From: Actinomycetes bacterium
GTDB taxonomy: Bacteria; Actinomycetota; Acidimicrobiia; Acidimicrobiales; Ilumatobacteraceae
DNA length: 64,000 nt
Reading direction: 5' to 3'
Assembly: GCA_025356335.1 (NCBI GenBank)
Contig: JANXUF010000040.1
Span: 41,560 to 105,559 of the forward strand
Shown in pieces: positions 1-9,218 of the stretch. The position numbers were made by a program, and so were the translations under genes. The notes beneath the pieces were generated by a model. The model did no database searches. It had not been told where the DNA came from and worked only from the letters and a program-made list of their open reading frames with translations. Every line of letters starts with the position of its first letter. The stretch's first letter is position 1.

Positions 1-608
1 GTGATCGAACCGTCGGTCTCGATATCGAGGATCACGCGGTCGAAGTTGGTGGATTGCTCGACGCGGGTCGGCTCGACTTCGAAGACGGCCCGACGGATCG
101 GCGAGAAGATCGCATCGATCGGGATGACACCGATCGAACGGTTCGCCGTCTCGCGGTCGCTCGACATGTAGCCGCGGCCACGCTCGACGGTGAGGTCGAG
201 CGCCAGGCGGCCCTTGGCGTTCAGCGTGGCGATGTGCACCTCAGGGTTGAGGATTTCGATGTCGGACGGCAACTTGATGTCGCCGGCCTTGATCTCGGCC
301 GGGCCACGAACATCGAGACGCAGCACGACGGCTTCGTCGGACGTCGACGTGACGACGATGTCCTTGATGTTGAGGATGATGTCGGTGGCATCCTCGGTCA
401 CACCGCTGATGGTGTCGAACTCGTGGAGCGCGTCGTCGAAACGCACGAACGTGACGGCTGCGCCGGGGATCGACGACAGCAGGGTACGGCGCAGCGAGTT
501 GCCGAGCGTGTGGCCGAAACCTGGCTCGAGCGGACCGACGGCAAAGCGCTGACGGTTGTCGGCCTCGTCGTTGATGGCTTCGACGGTTGGGCGCTGGATG
601 ACGAGCAT
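1..608 (-). CDS. rpoA: RNA polymerase alpha subunit (partial, N-terminal part)
   Basis: Alpha subunit that dimerises to start RNA polymerase assembly. About 202 N-terminal codons are present, read leftward from ATG at 606-608; the C-terminal domain lies beyond the window edge. The N-terminal dimerisation motif GHTLGNSLRRTLLSS and the typical segment AVTFVRFDDALHEF are clear. It is the last visible gene of the alpha operon, 85 bases after rpsD. Confidence 0.97.
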   Translation of the reverse strand, partial: MLVIQRPTVEAINDEADNRQRFAVGPLEPGFGHTLGNSLRRTLLSSIPGAAVTFVRFDDALHEFDTISGVTEDATDIILNIKDIVVTSTSDEAVVLRLDVRGPAEIKAGDIKLPSDIEILNPEVHIATLNAKGRLALDLTVERGRGYMSSDRETANRSIGVIPIDAIFSPIRRAVFEVEPTRVEQSTNFDRVILDIETDGSI

Positions 609-693
609 GAAAGGGTGCCTCGATTGCGATGTCACGGGCGGAGCCCGTTTGGGTTGAGGAAGAGACGGACGATTGCCGAACGAGCCGGGGCGA

Positions 694-1311
694 TTACTTG
701 GAGTAGAGCTCGACGATGAGCGATTCGCGAACCGCTACGTCGATGTGGTCACGCTGCGGCAGATCTCGGACAGTGACCTGCTTGCCGCCTTCTCCGGCTT
801 CCAACCAACCGACGACCGACCGATCGAGGACGTCGAGGTTGTGCTGGATGACGATGAGGTTTGCGGCCTTCGGGGACAGACTGACGACGTCGCCCTTCTT
901 GACGCGGGCGGAGGCGATGTCGAGACGCTTGCCGTTGACCAGGATCAGGCCGTGGCTGACGAACTGGCGTGCCTGCGGGCGGGTCGAACCCCAGCCGGCG
1001 CGGTACACGACGTTGTCGAGGCGTTGCTCGAGCAGGCGGAGGAGGTTCTCACCGGTCGGGCCTTGGAGGCGGACGGCCTCGAGGTAGGTCTTGTGGAACT
1101 GACGCTCCAGCAAGCCGTAGATGTACTTGGCCTTCTGCTTTTCCTGCAGCTGGGCGAGGTACTCGCTGCCGTTGTTGCGGCGGCGGGTGCGACCGTGCGT
1201 ACCGGGCGGGAACGGACGACGCTCGAGCGCCTTGCGTCCCTTTTCGTTTTCGAAGATATTGGTGCCGAGGCGGCGCGAGATCCGCACCTTCGGTCCTGTG
1301 TAACGAGCCAT
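694..1311 (-). CDS. rpsD: 30S ribosomal protein S4
   Basis: 205-residue S4, a primary 16S rRNA-binding protein. The start MARYTGPKVRISRRLG at 1311 is the family start; the reading frame stays open further upstream but that part overlaps rpsK and is not S4. The S4 RNA-binding domain (about residues 95-160, RLDNVVYRAGWGSTRPQARQ) is intact. It has no cysteines, so it is the zinc-free form. It sits in the usual rpsM-rpsK-rpsD-rpoA order. Confidence 0.97.
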   Translation of the reverse strand: MARYTGPKVRISRRLGTNIFENEKGRKALERRPFPPGTHGRTRRRNNGSEYLAQLQEKQKAKYIYGLLERQFHKTYLEAVRLQGPTGENLLRLLEQRLDNVVYRAGWGSTRPQARQFVSHGLILVNGKRLDIASARVKKGDVVSLSPKAANLIVIQHNLDVLDRSVVGWLEAGEGGKQVTVRDLPQRDHIDVAVRESLIVELYSK

Positions 1312-1328
1312 GTCCTGTTGTTCCTCTT

Positions 1329-1727
1329 TCAGACCCGGCGGCGCTTCGGCTGACGGCAACCGTTGTGCGGTACCGGCGAAACGTCCTTGATCGACGACAC
1401 TTCGATGCCGGTGTTCTGGATCGAGCGGATGGCGGTCTCGCGGCCGGAGCCCGGACCCTTCACCTGGACTTCGACCCGTCGAAGACCGTGTTCCATCGCT
1501 GCGCGGCATGCCTTGTCGGCTGCCATTTGGGCGGCGAACGGTGTGCTCTTGCGGGAACCCTTGAATCCGACGTTGCCGGCAGAGGCCCAGGCGATGACGT
1601 TGCCCTCGGAATCGGTGACGGAGACAATGGTGTTGTTGAACGAGCTCTTGATGTGCACAACGCCGAATGCGACGTTCTTGCGCTCACGCTTACGGGGGCG
1701 ACGGCCACCCGGCTTCGGCTTAGCCAT
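1329..1727 (-). CDS. rpsK: 30S ribosomal protein S11
   Basis: 132-residue S11 of the 30S platform. Typical segments [20 protein letters not shown] and the C-terminal [18 protein letters not shown] are visible. Its ATG shares one base with the rpsM stop (TAATG at 1725-1729), so translation is probably coupled. The start begins with a lysine/arginine-rich tail, as expected. Confidence 0.97.
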   Translation of the reverse strand: MAKPKPGGRRPRKRERKNVAFGVVHIKSSFNNTIVSVTDSEGNVIAWASAGNVGFKGSRKSTPFAAQMAADKACRAAMEHGLRRVEVQVKGPGSGRETAIRSIQNTGIEVSSIKDVSPVPHNGCRQPKRRRV

Positions 1728-2107
1728 TACTTCCTCACGGCCTTTTTCTTGTTGGCGACGGTCTTCTTCGGGCCCTTACGGGTGCGAGCGTTGGTGTGGG
1801 TGCGCTGGCCACGCACCGGCAGGCCGCGGCGATGGCGCAGGCCCTGGTAACAGCCGATCTCGATCTTGCGGCGGATGTCCTGCTGGACGTTGCGTTGCAG
1901 GTCACCTTCGACGGTGATGTTGGTGTCGACCCATGAACGGATCTGGTTGACCTCGTCCTCGGTCAGGTCGCGGACCTTGGTGTTGACGTCCAGGCTCAAG
2001 TCCTTGCAGATGCGCTGCGCCGTGGGCTTGCCGATACCGAAGATGTAGGTGAGCGAGATTTCCAGCCGCTTTTCGCGGGGGATGTCGACGCCGGAGATAC
2101 GTGCCAT
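1727..2107 (-). CDS. rpsM: 30S ribosomal protein S13
   Basis: 126-residue S13 of the 30S head, which contacts the P-site tRNA. It starts [21 protein letters not shown] and has the [23 protein letters not shown]-binding segment and a lysine-rich tail. It lies 13 bases after rpmJ and overlaps rpsK by one base. Confidence 0.97.
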   Translation of the reverse strand: MARISGVDIPREKRLEISLTYIFGIGKPTAQRICKDLSLDVNTKVRDLTEDEVNQIRSWVDTNITVEGDLQRNVQQDIRRKIEIGCYQGLRHRRGLPVRGQRTHTNARTRKGPKKTVANKKKAVRK

Positions 2108-2120
2108 TACTCAGTCCCTC

Positions 2121-2234
2121 TCAGCCTTGGCGCTGCTTGTGGCGCGGGTTCTCGCAGATGACCTGCACACGACCGTGGCGGCGGATCACCTTGCACTTCT
2201 CACAGATTTTCTTGACGCTTGGGCGTACTTTCAC
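2121..2234 (-). CDS. rpmJ: 50S ribosomal protein L36
   Basis: 37-residue L36, found by translating the gap between infA and rpsM. It reads [20 protein letters not shown] and continues to a C-terminal KQRQG. It starts with GTG at 2232-2234. The zinc ribbon ligands C-x2-C, C and H are all present, so this is the zinc-binding form. It lies 114 bases after infA. Confidence 0.95.
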   Translation of the reverse strand: MKVRPSVKKICEKCKVIRRHGRVQVICENPRHKQRQG

Positions 2235-2348
2235 GCGACTTCTCTATTCACGAGAGGACTGATAAACACATGCAACATTTGCACTTGGTGCCTGCGGGGC
2301 GGCCGGGACTGCGAGAGTCGCTGCATGCGAGCAGGGAGTGCGGGCGAA

Positions 2349-2573
2349 CTACTTGTACCGGTAGGTGATGCGCCCGCGGGAGAGATCGTAGGGAGTGAGT
2401 TCGACCTGGACCTTGTCACCGGGAAGGATGCGGATGTAGTGCATGCGCATCTTGCCGGAGATATGGGCAAGGACTTTGTGACCGTTTTCGAGTTCCACTC
2501 GGAACATCGCGTTGGGCAGTGACTCGACAATCGTGCCTTCGAGCACGATGGCGTCTTCTTTGATCTTCGGCAG
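2349..2573 (-). CDS. infA: Translation initiation factor IF-1, apparent CTG start
   Basis: 74-residue IF-1, an OB-fold protein that occupies the 30S A site during initiation. The family start [20 protein letters not shown] is preceded in frame only by ...GGNAL, so the initiation codon must be CTG at 2571-2573 unless a very distant start is used. A full AGGAGG lies 7 bases upstream of that CTG. An ATG at 2576-2578 lies between them but is out of frame. All later IF-1 landmarks ([27 protein letters not shown]) are intact. It heads the alpha operon in this organism. Confidence 0.93.
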   Translation of the reverse strand: MPKIKEDAIVLEGTIVESLPNAMFRVELENGHKVLAHISGKMRMHYIRILPGDKVQVELTPYDLSRGRITYRYK

Positions 2574-2580
2574 AGCATTT

Positions 2581-2586
2581 CCTCCT
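2581..2586 (-). promoter_or_regulatory. Strong ribosome binding site that fixes the infA CTG start
   Basis: The minus strand reads AGGAGG, a perfect anti-16S match, with the 7-base spacer AAATGCT before the CTG. The spacer contains an out-of-frame ATG that would be only 2 bases from the AGGAGG, too close for efficient use. Confidence 0.8.
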
Positions 2587-2659
2587 GGGACTGGGAACAG
2601 TTCGACCAGGTGAGAGAAGGCACGCCGAACGCGCCAACTGCAAACAAGGCCGAGGAGCA

Positions 2660-2688
2660 ATGCTACCGCCCACATAGCGCGGAGCCAA
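2660..2688 (-). promoter_or_regulatory. Putative housekeeping promoter for infA-rpmJ-rpsM-rpsK-rpsD-rpoA
   Basis: On the minus strand, -35 TTGGCT (2683-2688) and -10 TAGCAT (2660-2665) are separated by exactly 17 bases. Each matches the sigma-70-type consensus at four of six positions. The predicted start of transcription near 2652 gives a leader of about 80 bases before infA. The next gene upstream (2844) is divergent, so a promoter must lie here. Confidence 0.5.
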
Positions 2689-2843
2689 GTGCCATGCCCA
2701 ACATCTTCGTGCCGATTGCGGTTGCAGCGAAACGCTAGCACGCCTGCAATCGGTGACCGCGGAATATCGCCGCGCGCACCCCTCATCCGGCACCCGGATC
2801 TGAGCCGTCATCCTGCAGTGCTCCGACTGGGTACTGTTCGCTC

Positions 2844-3818
2844 ATGATCGCGCGTCGGCTGAAGACGATTCCCGGGCTGTTTACCGTCGCGGTGCTGCTG
2901 ACGATATTGATACCGCTGTGGGTTCCGGCGACGATCGTCTATGACCTCGTCAGGCTGAAGCCTCGCCTGCCAACCGCCCGCTTGCTGAGTTTCGGGTTCT
3001 GTTTCGCCTGGTTGGAGGTCGCCGGCATGTGCGCCGCGCTGCTCTACTGGGTCACAGGCCGAGCTCGTCAGCCGGCGGCGAACTACCGGCTGATGCAGTG
3101 GTGGGCTGCCCGTCTGATCGCTGCACTGAAGGCGACGACCGGTCTCTCGGTGTCGATCGAGGGTGCTGAAGCACTGCGTCCGGCACCTGTCGTGCTGTTG
3201 TGTCGTCATGCCAGCCTCGCCGATTCACTGGTCTCGGCGTATGCCGTCACGACCTGCGCCGGCCTGCATCCGCGCTACGTGCTCAAACGGGAACTGCTCT
3301 TCGACCCGTGCCTCGATGTCGTCGGCAACCGCGTGCCGAACTACTTCCTCGACCGCCATGCACGCGACAGCGAACCTGAATTGGCTGCGTTGCGGGCGCT
3401 CAGTGCAACGCTGAGCGGTGACGACATCACCGTCATCTTCCCCGAAGGGACCAGGGCGAACCCGGACAAGCGACTCAAAGCGCTCGAACGCATTGCCGAA
3501 CGCAATCCCGGTCGAGCGGGCCGGCTGGTCGGTCTACAGCAACTGCTTCCGCCGCGGCCGTCCGGTGCCTTTGCGTTGGCGACCGGAGCTCCGCAGGCAG
3601 ACATCGCCATCGCCTGGCATACCGGTTTCGAGGGCTACGACACCTTCGAAGGCATCCTCGACAAGCTTTCCAAGCGACCGCGACCGATCCATTTCGTCAT
3701 CGAACGCATCCCCCGTTCGGCGGTCCCGAGCGACGAAGCCGGATTCGGGAAATGGCTGGATGACACCTGGCTACGAATGGACGGCCTCGTCGCCGCCGAT
3801 CTGCACCGGACAGAATGA
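2844..3818 (+). CDS. PlsC-like 1-acylglycerol-phosphate acyltransferase family protein
   Basis: 324-residue membrane acyltransferase, likely transferring acyl groups to a lysophospholipid or related acceptor. The N-terminus has one or two hydrophobic segments (residues 8-30 and 50-70). The H-x4-D catalytic motif is in RHASLADS (about residue 118), and the glycerophosphate-binding motif is FPEGTR (about residue 200). It is longer than typical PlsC and resembles the larger actinobacterial membrane forms. It is divergent from the infA promoter and followed 66 bases later by a DUF1295 gene on the same strand. The exact substrate cannot be told. Confidence 0.8.
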   Translation: MIARRLKTIPGLFTVAVLLTILIPLWVPATIVYDLVRLKPRLPTARLLSFGFCFAWLEVAGMCAALLYWVTGRARQPAANYRLMQWWAARLIAALKATTGLSVSIEGAEALRPAPVVLLCRHASLADSLVSAYAVTTCAGLHPRYVLKRELLFDPCLDVVGNRVPNYFLDRHARDSEPELAALRALSATLSGDDITVIFPEGTRANPDKRLKALERIAERNPGRAGRLVGLQQLLPPRPSGAFALATGAPQADIAIAWHTGFEGYDTFEGILDKLSKRPRPIHFVIERIPRSAVPSDEAGFGKWLDDTWLRMDGLVAADLHRTE

Positions 3819-3884
3819 CGACAACCACCGTGAAGACGGACAGAGTGAAGACATACTGACGACGTTCTGAGGGGATCCATCGAA

Positions 3885-4670
3885 ATGACCACTGCACCCG
3901 GAGTCATGCTGACCGCCGGCATGGCGATCCTTGCGCTGATGATCGTCGCCTGGACCATCAGCGTGATCACCAAGGATGCTTCGATCGTCGACATCGTGTG
4001 GGGCCTCGGGTTCGTGCTCGTCGCCTGGGTTGTCAACGCGCGTGCCGACGGCAACAGCGGCAGGAGGTGGCTTCTCGTCGTGCTGACGAGCATCTGGGGC
4101 TTGCGGCTGTCCGGCTATCTCGCCAAACGCAATCTGGGCCATGGCGAGGACTACCGCTACCGGGCGATGCGCCGTCACTACGGCCCGAAGTTCCCGATCA
4201 TCAGCTTCTTCACCGTCTTCCTGCTGCAGGGGGTGCTGATGTTCGTCGTCTCGCTGCCGGTGCAACTGGGCCAGGTCCGTCGCACCCCCGACGTCGGCGT
4301 GCTCGGATACATCGGCGCTGCTGTCTGGCTCGTCGGCCTCGGCTTCGAGGCGATCGGTGACTGGCAGTTGGCGACGTTCAAGTCGAAGCCCGAGAGCAAG
4401 GGCCAGGTCATGGATCAGGGGCTGTGGCGGTACACCCGGCATCCGAACTACTTCGGCGACGCCTGCATCTGGTGGGGCCTTGCGCTGATCGCCGCCGAGT
4501 CCGGCCTCGGTGCCATCGGATTCATCGGGGCGATCGTGATGACCGTGCTGCTGCGGCGGGTTTCGGGGGTCGTGATGCTCGAGAAGACCATCGGCAAACG
4601 TCGCGCCGGCTACGACGAGTACATCAAACGCACCAGTCCGTTCATCCCGCGGCCCCCGCGTTCGGCCTGA
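3885..4670 (+). CDS. DUF1295 / steroid 5-alpha-reductase-like membrane protein
   Basis: 261-residue integral membrane protein with about six hydrophobic segments. The C-terminal motif GLWRYTRHPNYFGDACIWWG is the hallmark of the DUF1295/isoprenylcysteine methyltransferase-like fold. Members are often annotated as oxidoreductases on sterol-like or fatty substrates, but the reaction is not settled. A purine-rich GAGGGG lies upstream of the ATG. Its pairing with the acyltransferase at 2844 suggests a lipid role; this is inference. Confidence 0.8.
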   Translation: MTTAPGVMLTAGMAILALMIVAWTISVITKDASIVDIVWGLGFVLVAWVVNARADGNSGRRWLLVVLTSIWGLRLSGYLAKRNLGHGEDYRYRAMRRHYGPKFPIISFFTVFLLQGVLMFVVSLPVQLGQVRRTPDVGVLGYIGAAVWLVGLGFEAIGDWQLATFKSKPESKGQVMDQGLWRYTRHPNYFGDACIWWGLALIAAESGLGAIGFIGAIVMTVLLRRVSGVVMLEKTIGKRRAGYDEYIKRTSPFIPRPPRSA

Positions 4671-4757
4671 TCCTGCTGCACCGCCCGGTTGGCGTCGGAG
4701 AACTCGATGCGCAGCGCGCTCCGGCTGCGCTCAGGCGCTCCGGCTGTCAGGCGCGGC

Positions 4758-6176
4758 TCAGCGCAGCGGACCGGTGAGCGCAGCGTTGGCGGCGAGGTGG
4801 CCGCACATACCGTGAACCCCGGCGCCCGGCGGTGTCGAAGCCGAGCACAGCAGCAGGCGCTTGTTCGGGGTGCGATAGGCGCTGGCGACGACCGGGCGCA
4901 TCAGCATCTGCAGTCCGTCGTTCGATCCGCCGGCGATGTCTCCGCCGATATACGAAGCGTTGTAGCGCTCGAACCAAGCGGGGTTGGCGACGTGCCTGGC
5001 GAGCACGACATCGCGGAAGCCCGGCGCGAACCGTTCGATCTGCGCCTCGATCGCCGATGTCATGTCGACGGTCGAACCGTTCGGCACGTGACAGTAGGCC
5101 CAGAGTGTGTGCTTGCCTTCCGGGGCGCGCGACGGATCGACCACCGATTGCTGGGCGACGAGGACAAACGGGCGCAGCGGATGGCGCCCGTTGGCGACGT
5201 CGGCTTCCGCAAGCGCGACCTCGGTGGCATCACCGGCGACATGCACGGTTCCGGCGAGGCGGGTCTCGGCGTTCGACCACGGCACCGGGCCATCGAGCGC
5301 ATAGTCGATCTTGAACGCTGCAGGACCCTGGCGGAACCGGCGCAGGGCGGCGCGGAAACGCTGCGGAAGTTCGTCGCCGGCGATTCGCTCCACCTGACTC
5401 GGGGCAAGGTCGAACAGCACGGCTTTCGACGCCGGGAGTTGGGCAAGCGAGGTCACCGGGGTGCCCGTCTCGATCGTCCCGCCCAACTCGACGAGGTAGG
5501 CAGCGAGTGCGTCGATGATGCGCTGCGACCCACCGGCCGCAACGGGCCAGCCGGCAGCGTGAGCAGTTGCGAGCAACACCAGCCCGATGCTCGACGTCAG
5601 CGGGGCGGTCAGCGGGAGCATTCCATGCGCGGCGCATCCGGCGAACACGGCTCTCGCTTCAGCGCCCTCGAACCAGTGCTTGGCGAGCCACGTCGCCGGA
5701 GCCAGTGCGGCGAGGCCGAAGCGCACGAGTTCGACCGGATGACGCGGCACCTGCGGTAGCGGCCTGAGCAACATCGGTGCAAGATCACCCCACTGGCCCG
5801 CCACCGTTCCGATGCGGGTTCGCCACGCGTCTGCATCGACCCCGAAGCCGGCTGCGGTCCGCTCGACATCGCGCCACACGAGACCGGAGCGGCGACCGTC
5901 CAGCGGGTGGGCGATGGCGACTTCCGGTTGCAGTAGATGTAACCCGAACCGTTCGAGCGGCAACGAGGCGAAGAACGGCGAGCCGGCCGCGAGCGGATGG
6001 ATCGCCGAGCAGACGTCGTGCACGAAGCCAGCCAGCGTCAGCTCCTTCGAACGCGCTCCCCCGCCGAGCGTGTCGGCCGCCTCGATGACGGTCACCGACC
6101 GCCCCGCCCTCGCCAACGTGATCGCCGCAGCCAATCCGTTCGGTCCACCGCCGACAACCACCGCATCAATCATCAC
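4758..6176 (-). CDS. Phytoene-desaturase-like NAD(P)/FAD-dependent oxidoreductase
   Basis: 472-residue flavoprotein. The dinucleotide fold VVVGGGPNGLAAAITLARAG and the following VIEAADTLGGGARS are at the N-terminus. The C-terminal FAD motif is LLLCSASTPPGAGVHGMCG. This matches the carotenoid-desaturase/amine-oxidase group (CrtI/COG1233). No other carotenoid genes are adjacent, so the substrate is unknown. Start MMIDAV; the second Met is equally possible. It is convergent with the DUF1295 gene at 3885. Confidence 0.8.
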   Translation of the reverse strand: MMIDAVVVGGGPNGLAAAITLARAGRSVTVIEAADTLGGGARSKELTLAGFVHDVCSAIHPLAAGSPFFASLPLERFGLHLLQPEVAIAHPLDGRRSGLVWRDVERTAAGFGVDADAWRTRIGTVAGQWGDLAPMLLRPLPQVPRHPVELVRFGLAALAPATWLAKHWFEGAEARAVFAGCAAHGMLPLTAPLTSSIGLVLLATAHAAGWPVAAGGSQRIIDALAAYLVELGGTIETGTPVTSLAQLPASKAVLFDLAPSQVERIAGDELPQRFRAALRRFRQGPAAFKIDYALDGPVPWSNAETRLAGTVHVAGDATEVALAEADVANGRHPLRPFVLVAQQSVVDPSRAPEGKHTLWAYCHVPNGSTVDMTSAIEAQIERFAPGFRDVVLARHVANPAWFERYNASYIGGDIAGGSNDGLQMLMRPVVASAYRTPNKRLLLCSASTPPGAGVHGMCGHLAANAALTGPLR

Positions 6177-6299
6177 CAGACCGTACCCAACCTCACCGGA
6201 TCTCCGTCGCGGTCACGCCACTTCCGTCACCGCTGAATCCACGTGACCGCCAGCCAACGTCGACGCACCGTCACGCAGCCCGACCGGCGAACAGCGGCC

Positions 6300-7079
6300 C
6301 TACGCGCGTGTCAGAATCTCGGGCCCGTTGTCAGTGACCGCGACCGTGTGTTCGCTGTGCGCCGACAGCGATCCGTCGGCCATCAGCACGGTCCAGCCAT
6401 CTGCGAGTTGGATCGTGTCCTCTTCACCGCTCAACGACAGCATCGGCTCGATCGCCAGGACGTTTCCGACCTCGAGACGCAGGCCCTTGCCAGGGCGACC
6501 GGTGTTGAGGACATCGGGATCCTCGTGCATCGCCCTGCCGATGCCGTGACCGCAGTAGCCGTCGACGACGCCGAGACGTGACCGCTTGGCAACCTGCTCG
6601 ACGGCATAGCCGACGTCGCCGAGCGTCTTGCCGGCGACCATCTGCTCGACTGCAGCGGCGAGCGCCTCGTCCGTGACCTCGATCAGTCGCTGCGCCTCCG
6701 CCGAGATGGTGCCGACGCCGGCCGTGAAGGCTGCATCTCCGTGCCAGCCGTCGATGATCGCCCCGCAATCGATCGAGACGACATCGCCCTCGTGGAGCAC
6801 GAGCGAACCGGGGATGCCGTGCACGACCTGCTCGTTGACCGAGGTGCAGATGACAGCGGGAAAGCCGTGATAGTTCAGAAAATTGGACGTTGCTCCTCGA
6901 CGTTCCAGCACGTCACGGCCGATCTGATCGAGCTGCGCGGTGGTGACGCCTGGTCGCAGTTGCAACCGGATTTCAGCATGCATCTCGGCGACAACACGGC
7001 CGGCGCGTCGCATCGTGGCGATGTCCGCAGGTGAGCGCCGGGCGATCCGCCCGCGCGCGAATCGGGAGCGAGCGTTCAT
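6300..7079 (-). CDS. map: Type I methionine aminopeptidase
   Basis: 259-residue enzyme that removes the initiator methionine. The metal ligands are visible in order: D in VSIDCGAIIDGWHGD, the next D in the same segment, H in CGHGIGRAMHEDP, E in LAIEPML and E in SAHSEHTVAVT. The N-terminus is about 15 residues longer than the minimal enzyme and basic. Its ATG overlaps the last base of the adk stop (7079), so it is translationally coupled to adk in the usual secY-adk-map order. Confidence 0.95.
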   Translation of the reverse strand: MNARSRFARGRIARRSPADIATMRRAGRVVAEMHAEIRLQLRPGVTTAQLDQIGRDVLERRGATSNFLNYHGFPAVICTSVNEQVVHGIPGSLVLHEGDVVSIDCGAIIDGWHGDAAFTAGVGTISAEAQRLIEVTDEALAAAVEQMVAGKTLGDVGYAVEQVAKRSRLGVVDGYCGHGIGRAMHEDPDVLNTGRPGKGLRLEVGNVLAIEPMLSLSGEEDTIQLADGWTVLMADGSLSAHSEHTVAVTDNGPEILTRA

Positions 7080-7771
7080 CAGCGAGAACCTGCGGCTGCT
7101 GATCCGCCACGTTTGCGCAGATCGATGGCCCCGATCATCCGTGCGAGAACGTCGTCAGGATGGCCGAACCCGTCGATGACGACGAGCTCGTTGCGCTCCT
7201 CGTAGTAGGCGATCAGCGGTTCGGTCTGCGACTCGTAGAGGTCGAGGCGGCGGCTGATCGATTCCGGGGTGTCGTCTTCGCGTTGCACGACGTCGCCGCC
7301 GCACACGTCGCAGCTCCAGCCGTTGCGTTCTGTACCTGTCGCCGTGTAGTTGGTGCCGCAGTCACGACAGACGCGGCGCGAGGACAAACGTTCGAGTACG
7401 CGTTCTCGGGGTACGTCGAGGTCGATCACGACATCGACCATGCGGCCCTGCTCTGCGGTGAACTCGACAAGTGCATCTGCTTGGCCGACCGTTCGTGGGA
7501 AACCGTCGAGAATGTAGCCGCGGCTCATTGCGTCGCCACGCGACAGGCGCTCCTTGACGAGACCGATCATGATCTCGTCGCCGATCAGGCCACCATCGTC
7601 GATGATCGCCTTGGCCGTCTTGCCGAGTTCCGTCCCCTCGCGGACAGCAGCGCGGAGCATGTCGCCGGTCGAGATGTGTGGAACGACATAATGACGCGAC
7701 AGGCGCGTGCACTGGGTGCCCTTGCCAGCACCCTGGCGACCGAGGATGATCAGGCGAGCCCCAGGAATCAC
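7079..7771 (-). CDS. adk: Adenylate kinase with zinc-binding LID
   Basis: 230-residue enzyme that interconverts ATP+AMP and 2 ADP. The P-loop is GRQGAGKGTQ (residues 9-18), the AMP-binding segment is HISTGDMLRAAVREGTELGK, and ILDGFPRTVGQADAL follows. The LID carries four cysteines (CRDCGTNY and CDVCGG), as in zinc-bearing forms. The tail is about 15 residues longer than usual and ends SAAAGSR. It lies 91 bases after secY. Confidence 0.96.
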   Translation of the reverse strand: MIPGARLIILGRQGAGKGTQCTRLSRHYVVPHISTGDMLRAAVREGTELGKTAKAIIDDGGLIGDEIMIGLVKERLSRGDAMSRGYILDGFPRTVGQADALVEFTAEQGRMVDVVIDLDVPRERVLERLSSRRVCRDCGTNYTATGTERNGWSCDVCGGDVVQREDDTPESISRRLDLYESQTEPLIAYYEERNELVVIDGFGHPDDVLARMIGAIDLRKRGGSAAAGSR

Positions 7772-7862
7772 GGCGCCTGCCTGGAACGCCGAGGGCGGTG
7801 CTCGGCAGCCCGAGCGGCGGAAAGCGGGTGAAACGTCCGCCTACCGTGCAGGCGGGCGAAGA

Positions 7863-9188
7863 TCACTTCAGGAAGCCCTCGTAGTTGCGCAGCATCAGCT
7901 GAGAGTCGATCTGACGCATGAGTTCGAGAGCGACACCGACAGCGATCAACACGGTGGTTCCGGCAAACGGGAAGTTCCGGACGTTTCCGATCCACAGGAT
8001 GATGTACGGCAGAATGGCGATACCGGCGATGAACAAGGCGCCAGGCAGCGTGATGCGGTTGACGGTCTTCGAGAGGTAACGCTCTGTCTGGGGTCCTGGG
8101 CGGATGCCGGGGATGAAACCGCCCTGTTTGCGGATCTGGTCGGCCTGTTTGATCGGGTCGAAGGCAATGGCGTTGTAGAAATATGCAAAGGCGACGACGA
8201 GAATCGCCAACACCGAGACGTACAGCAGGCTCTTGCTGTTGACGACGTTCTGGCTGATGAAGCGACTGATGGCATCACGCCACCCCTTGCCGTTGGCAGT
8301 ACCGCCGATGAGGTTCGAGGCGAGCACCGGGAGCAGCAGCACGGAACTGGCGAAAATGATCGGGACGACGCCGGCCTGGTTGACCTTCAACGGGATGTAC
8401 GTGTTCTGCCCGCCGTACATCCGACGGCCGACGACACGTTTGGCGAACTGCACGGGGATGCGACGTTGGCCGAGTTCGATGCGGACGATCGCCACGAGAA
8501 TACCGAGGGAGACCAGCACGAGGATCACGAAAACGATCCACTTCTTCTCTTTCAACATCGAGTAGTACCCGTTGGGCAGGGCACTGACGACGGATGCGAA
8601 GATGATGATCGACATACCGTTGCCGATACCTCGTTGGCTGATGAGCTCGCCGATCCACATGATGAACGCTGTTCCGGCGACCAAGGTCGGAATCACGAGC
8701 AACGCCCGTGGCATGAACGGATCGAGGAGCTTGACAGCGGGAACGTTCTGCCCGGCGGTGAAGAACGCCTGCCCGTTGCCCTGGCCGAACAGGAATGTCA
8801 GGCCGGTGGCCTGCAGGGTGGCGATGGCGATGGCCAGATAGCGGGTCCACTGTGTGATCTTGCGCTGACCGACAGCACCTTCGCTCTGCCACTGCTCGAG
8901 CTTGGGAATGACGACGCCGAGGACCTGCATGATGATGCTGGCAGTGATGTACGGCATGATGCCGAGCGCGAAAATGGCGAAGCTGGCAAAGGCACCGCCG
9001 GAAAACAGGTTGAAGAAACCCAGCGCACCGTCAGAGGCCTGGCTACGTAGCGCCTTGACCTGCTGGTTGTCGATGCCGGGAACACGGATCGAGGTGCCGA
9101 GACGGTAGATCGCGATACACAGAATCGTGAACAGGATCTTGTTCCGCAAATCGGGCACCTTGAAGATGTTCTTCAAGTTGGAAAACAC
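7863..9188 (-). CDS. secY: Protein translocase subunit SecY
   Basis: 441-residue channel subunit of the Sec translocon with ten hydrophobic segments. The start MFSNLKNIFKVPDLRNKILFT, the plug-region pattern GALGFFNLFSGGAF and the cytoplasmic loop YLSKTVNRITLPGALFIAGI are family features. It is in the spc operon between rplO and adk. A terminator-like hairpin precedes it. Confidence 0.97.
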   Translation of the reverse strand: MFSNLKNIFKVPDLRNKILFTILCIAIYRLGTSIRVPGIDNQQVKALRSQASDGALGFFNLFSGGAFASFAIFALGIMPYITASIIMQVLGVVIPKLEQWQSEGAVGQRKITQWTRYLAIAIATLQATGLTFLFGQGNGQAFFTAGQNVPAVKLLDPFMPRALLVIPTLVAGTAFIMWIGELISQRGIGNGMSIIIFASVVSALPNGYYSMLKEKKWIVFVILVLVSLGILVAIVRIELGQRRIPVQFAKRVVGRRMYGGQNTYIPLKVNQAGVVPIIFASSVLLLPVLASNLIGGTANGKGWRDAISRFISQNVVNSKSLLYVSVLAILVVAFAYFYNAIAFDPIKQADQIRKQGGFIPGIRPGPQTERYLSKTVNRITLPGALFIAGIAILPYIILWIGNVRNFPFAGTTVLIAVGVALELMRQIDSQLMLRNYEGFLK

Positions 9189-9218
9189 GAAATATCTCCT
9201 CGTCCGAAGTTCTGTGTG

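Noticed and set aside
673..1850. Long plus-strand open frames opposite rpsD, rpsK and rpsM
   Set aside because: They mirror conserved ribosomal genes; high GC gives long antisense frames. Their peptides are Arg/Ala-rich without domains.
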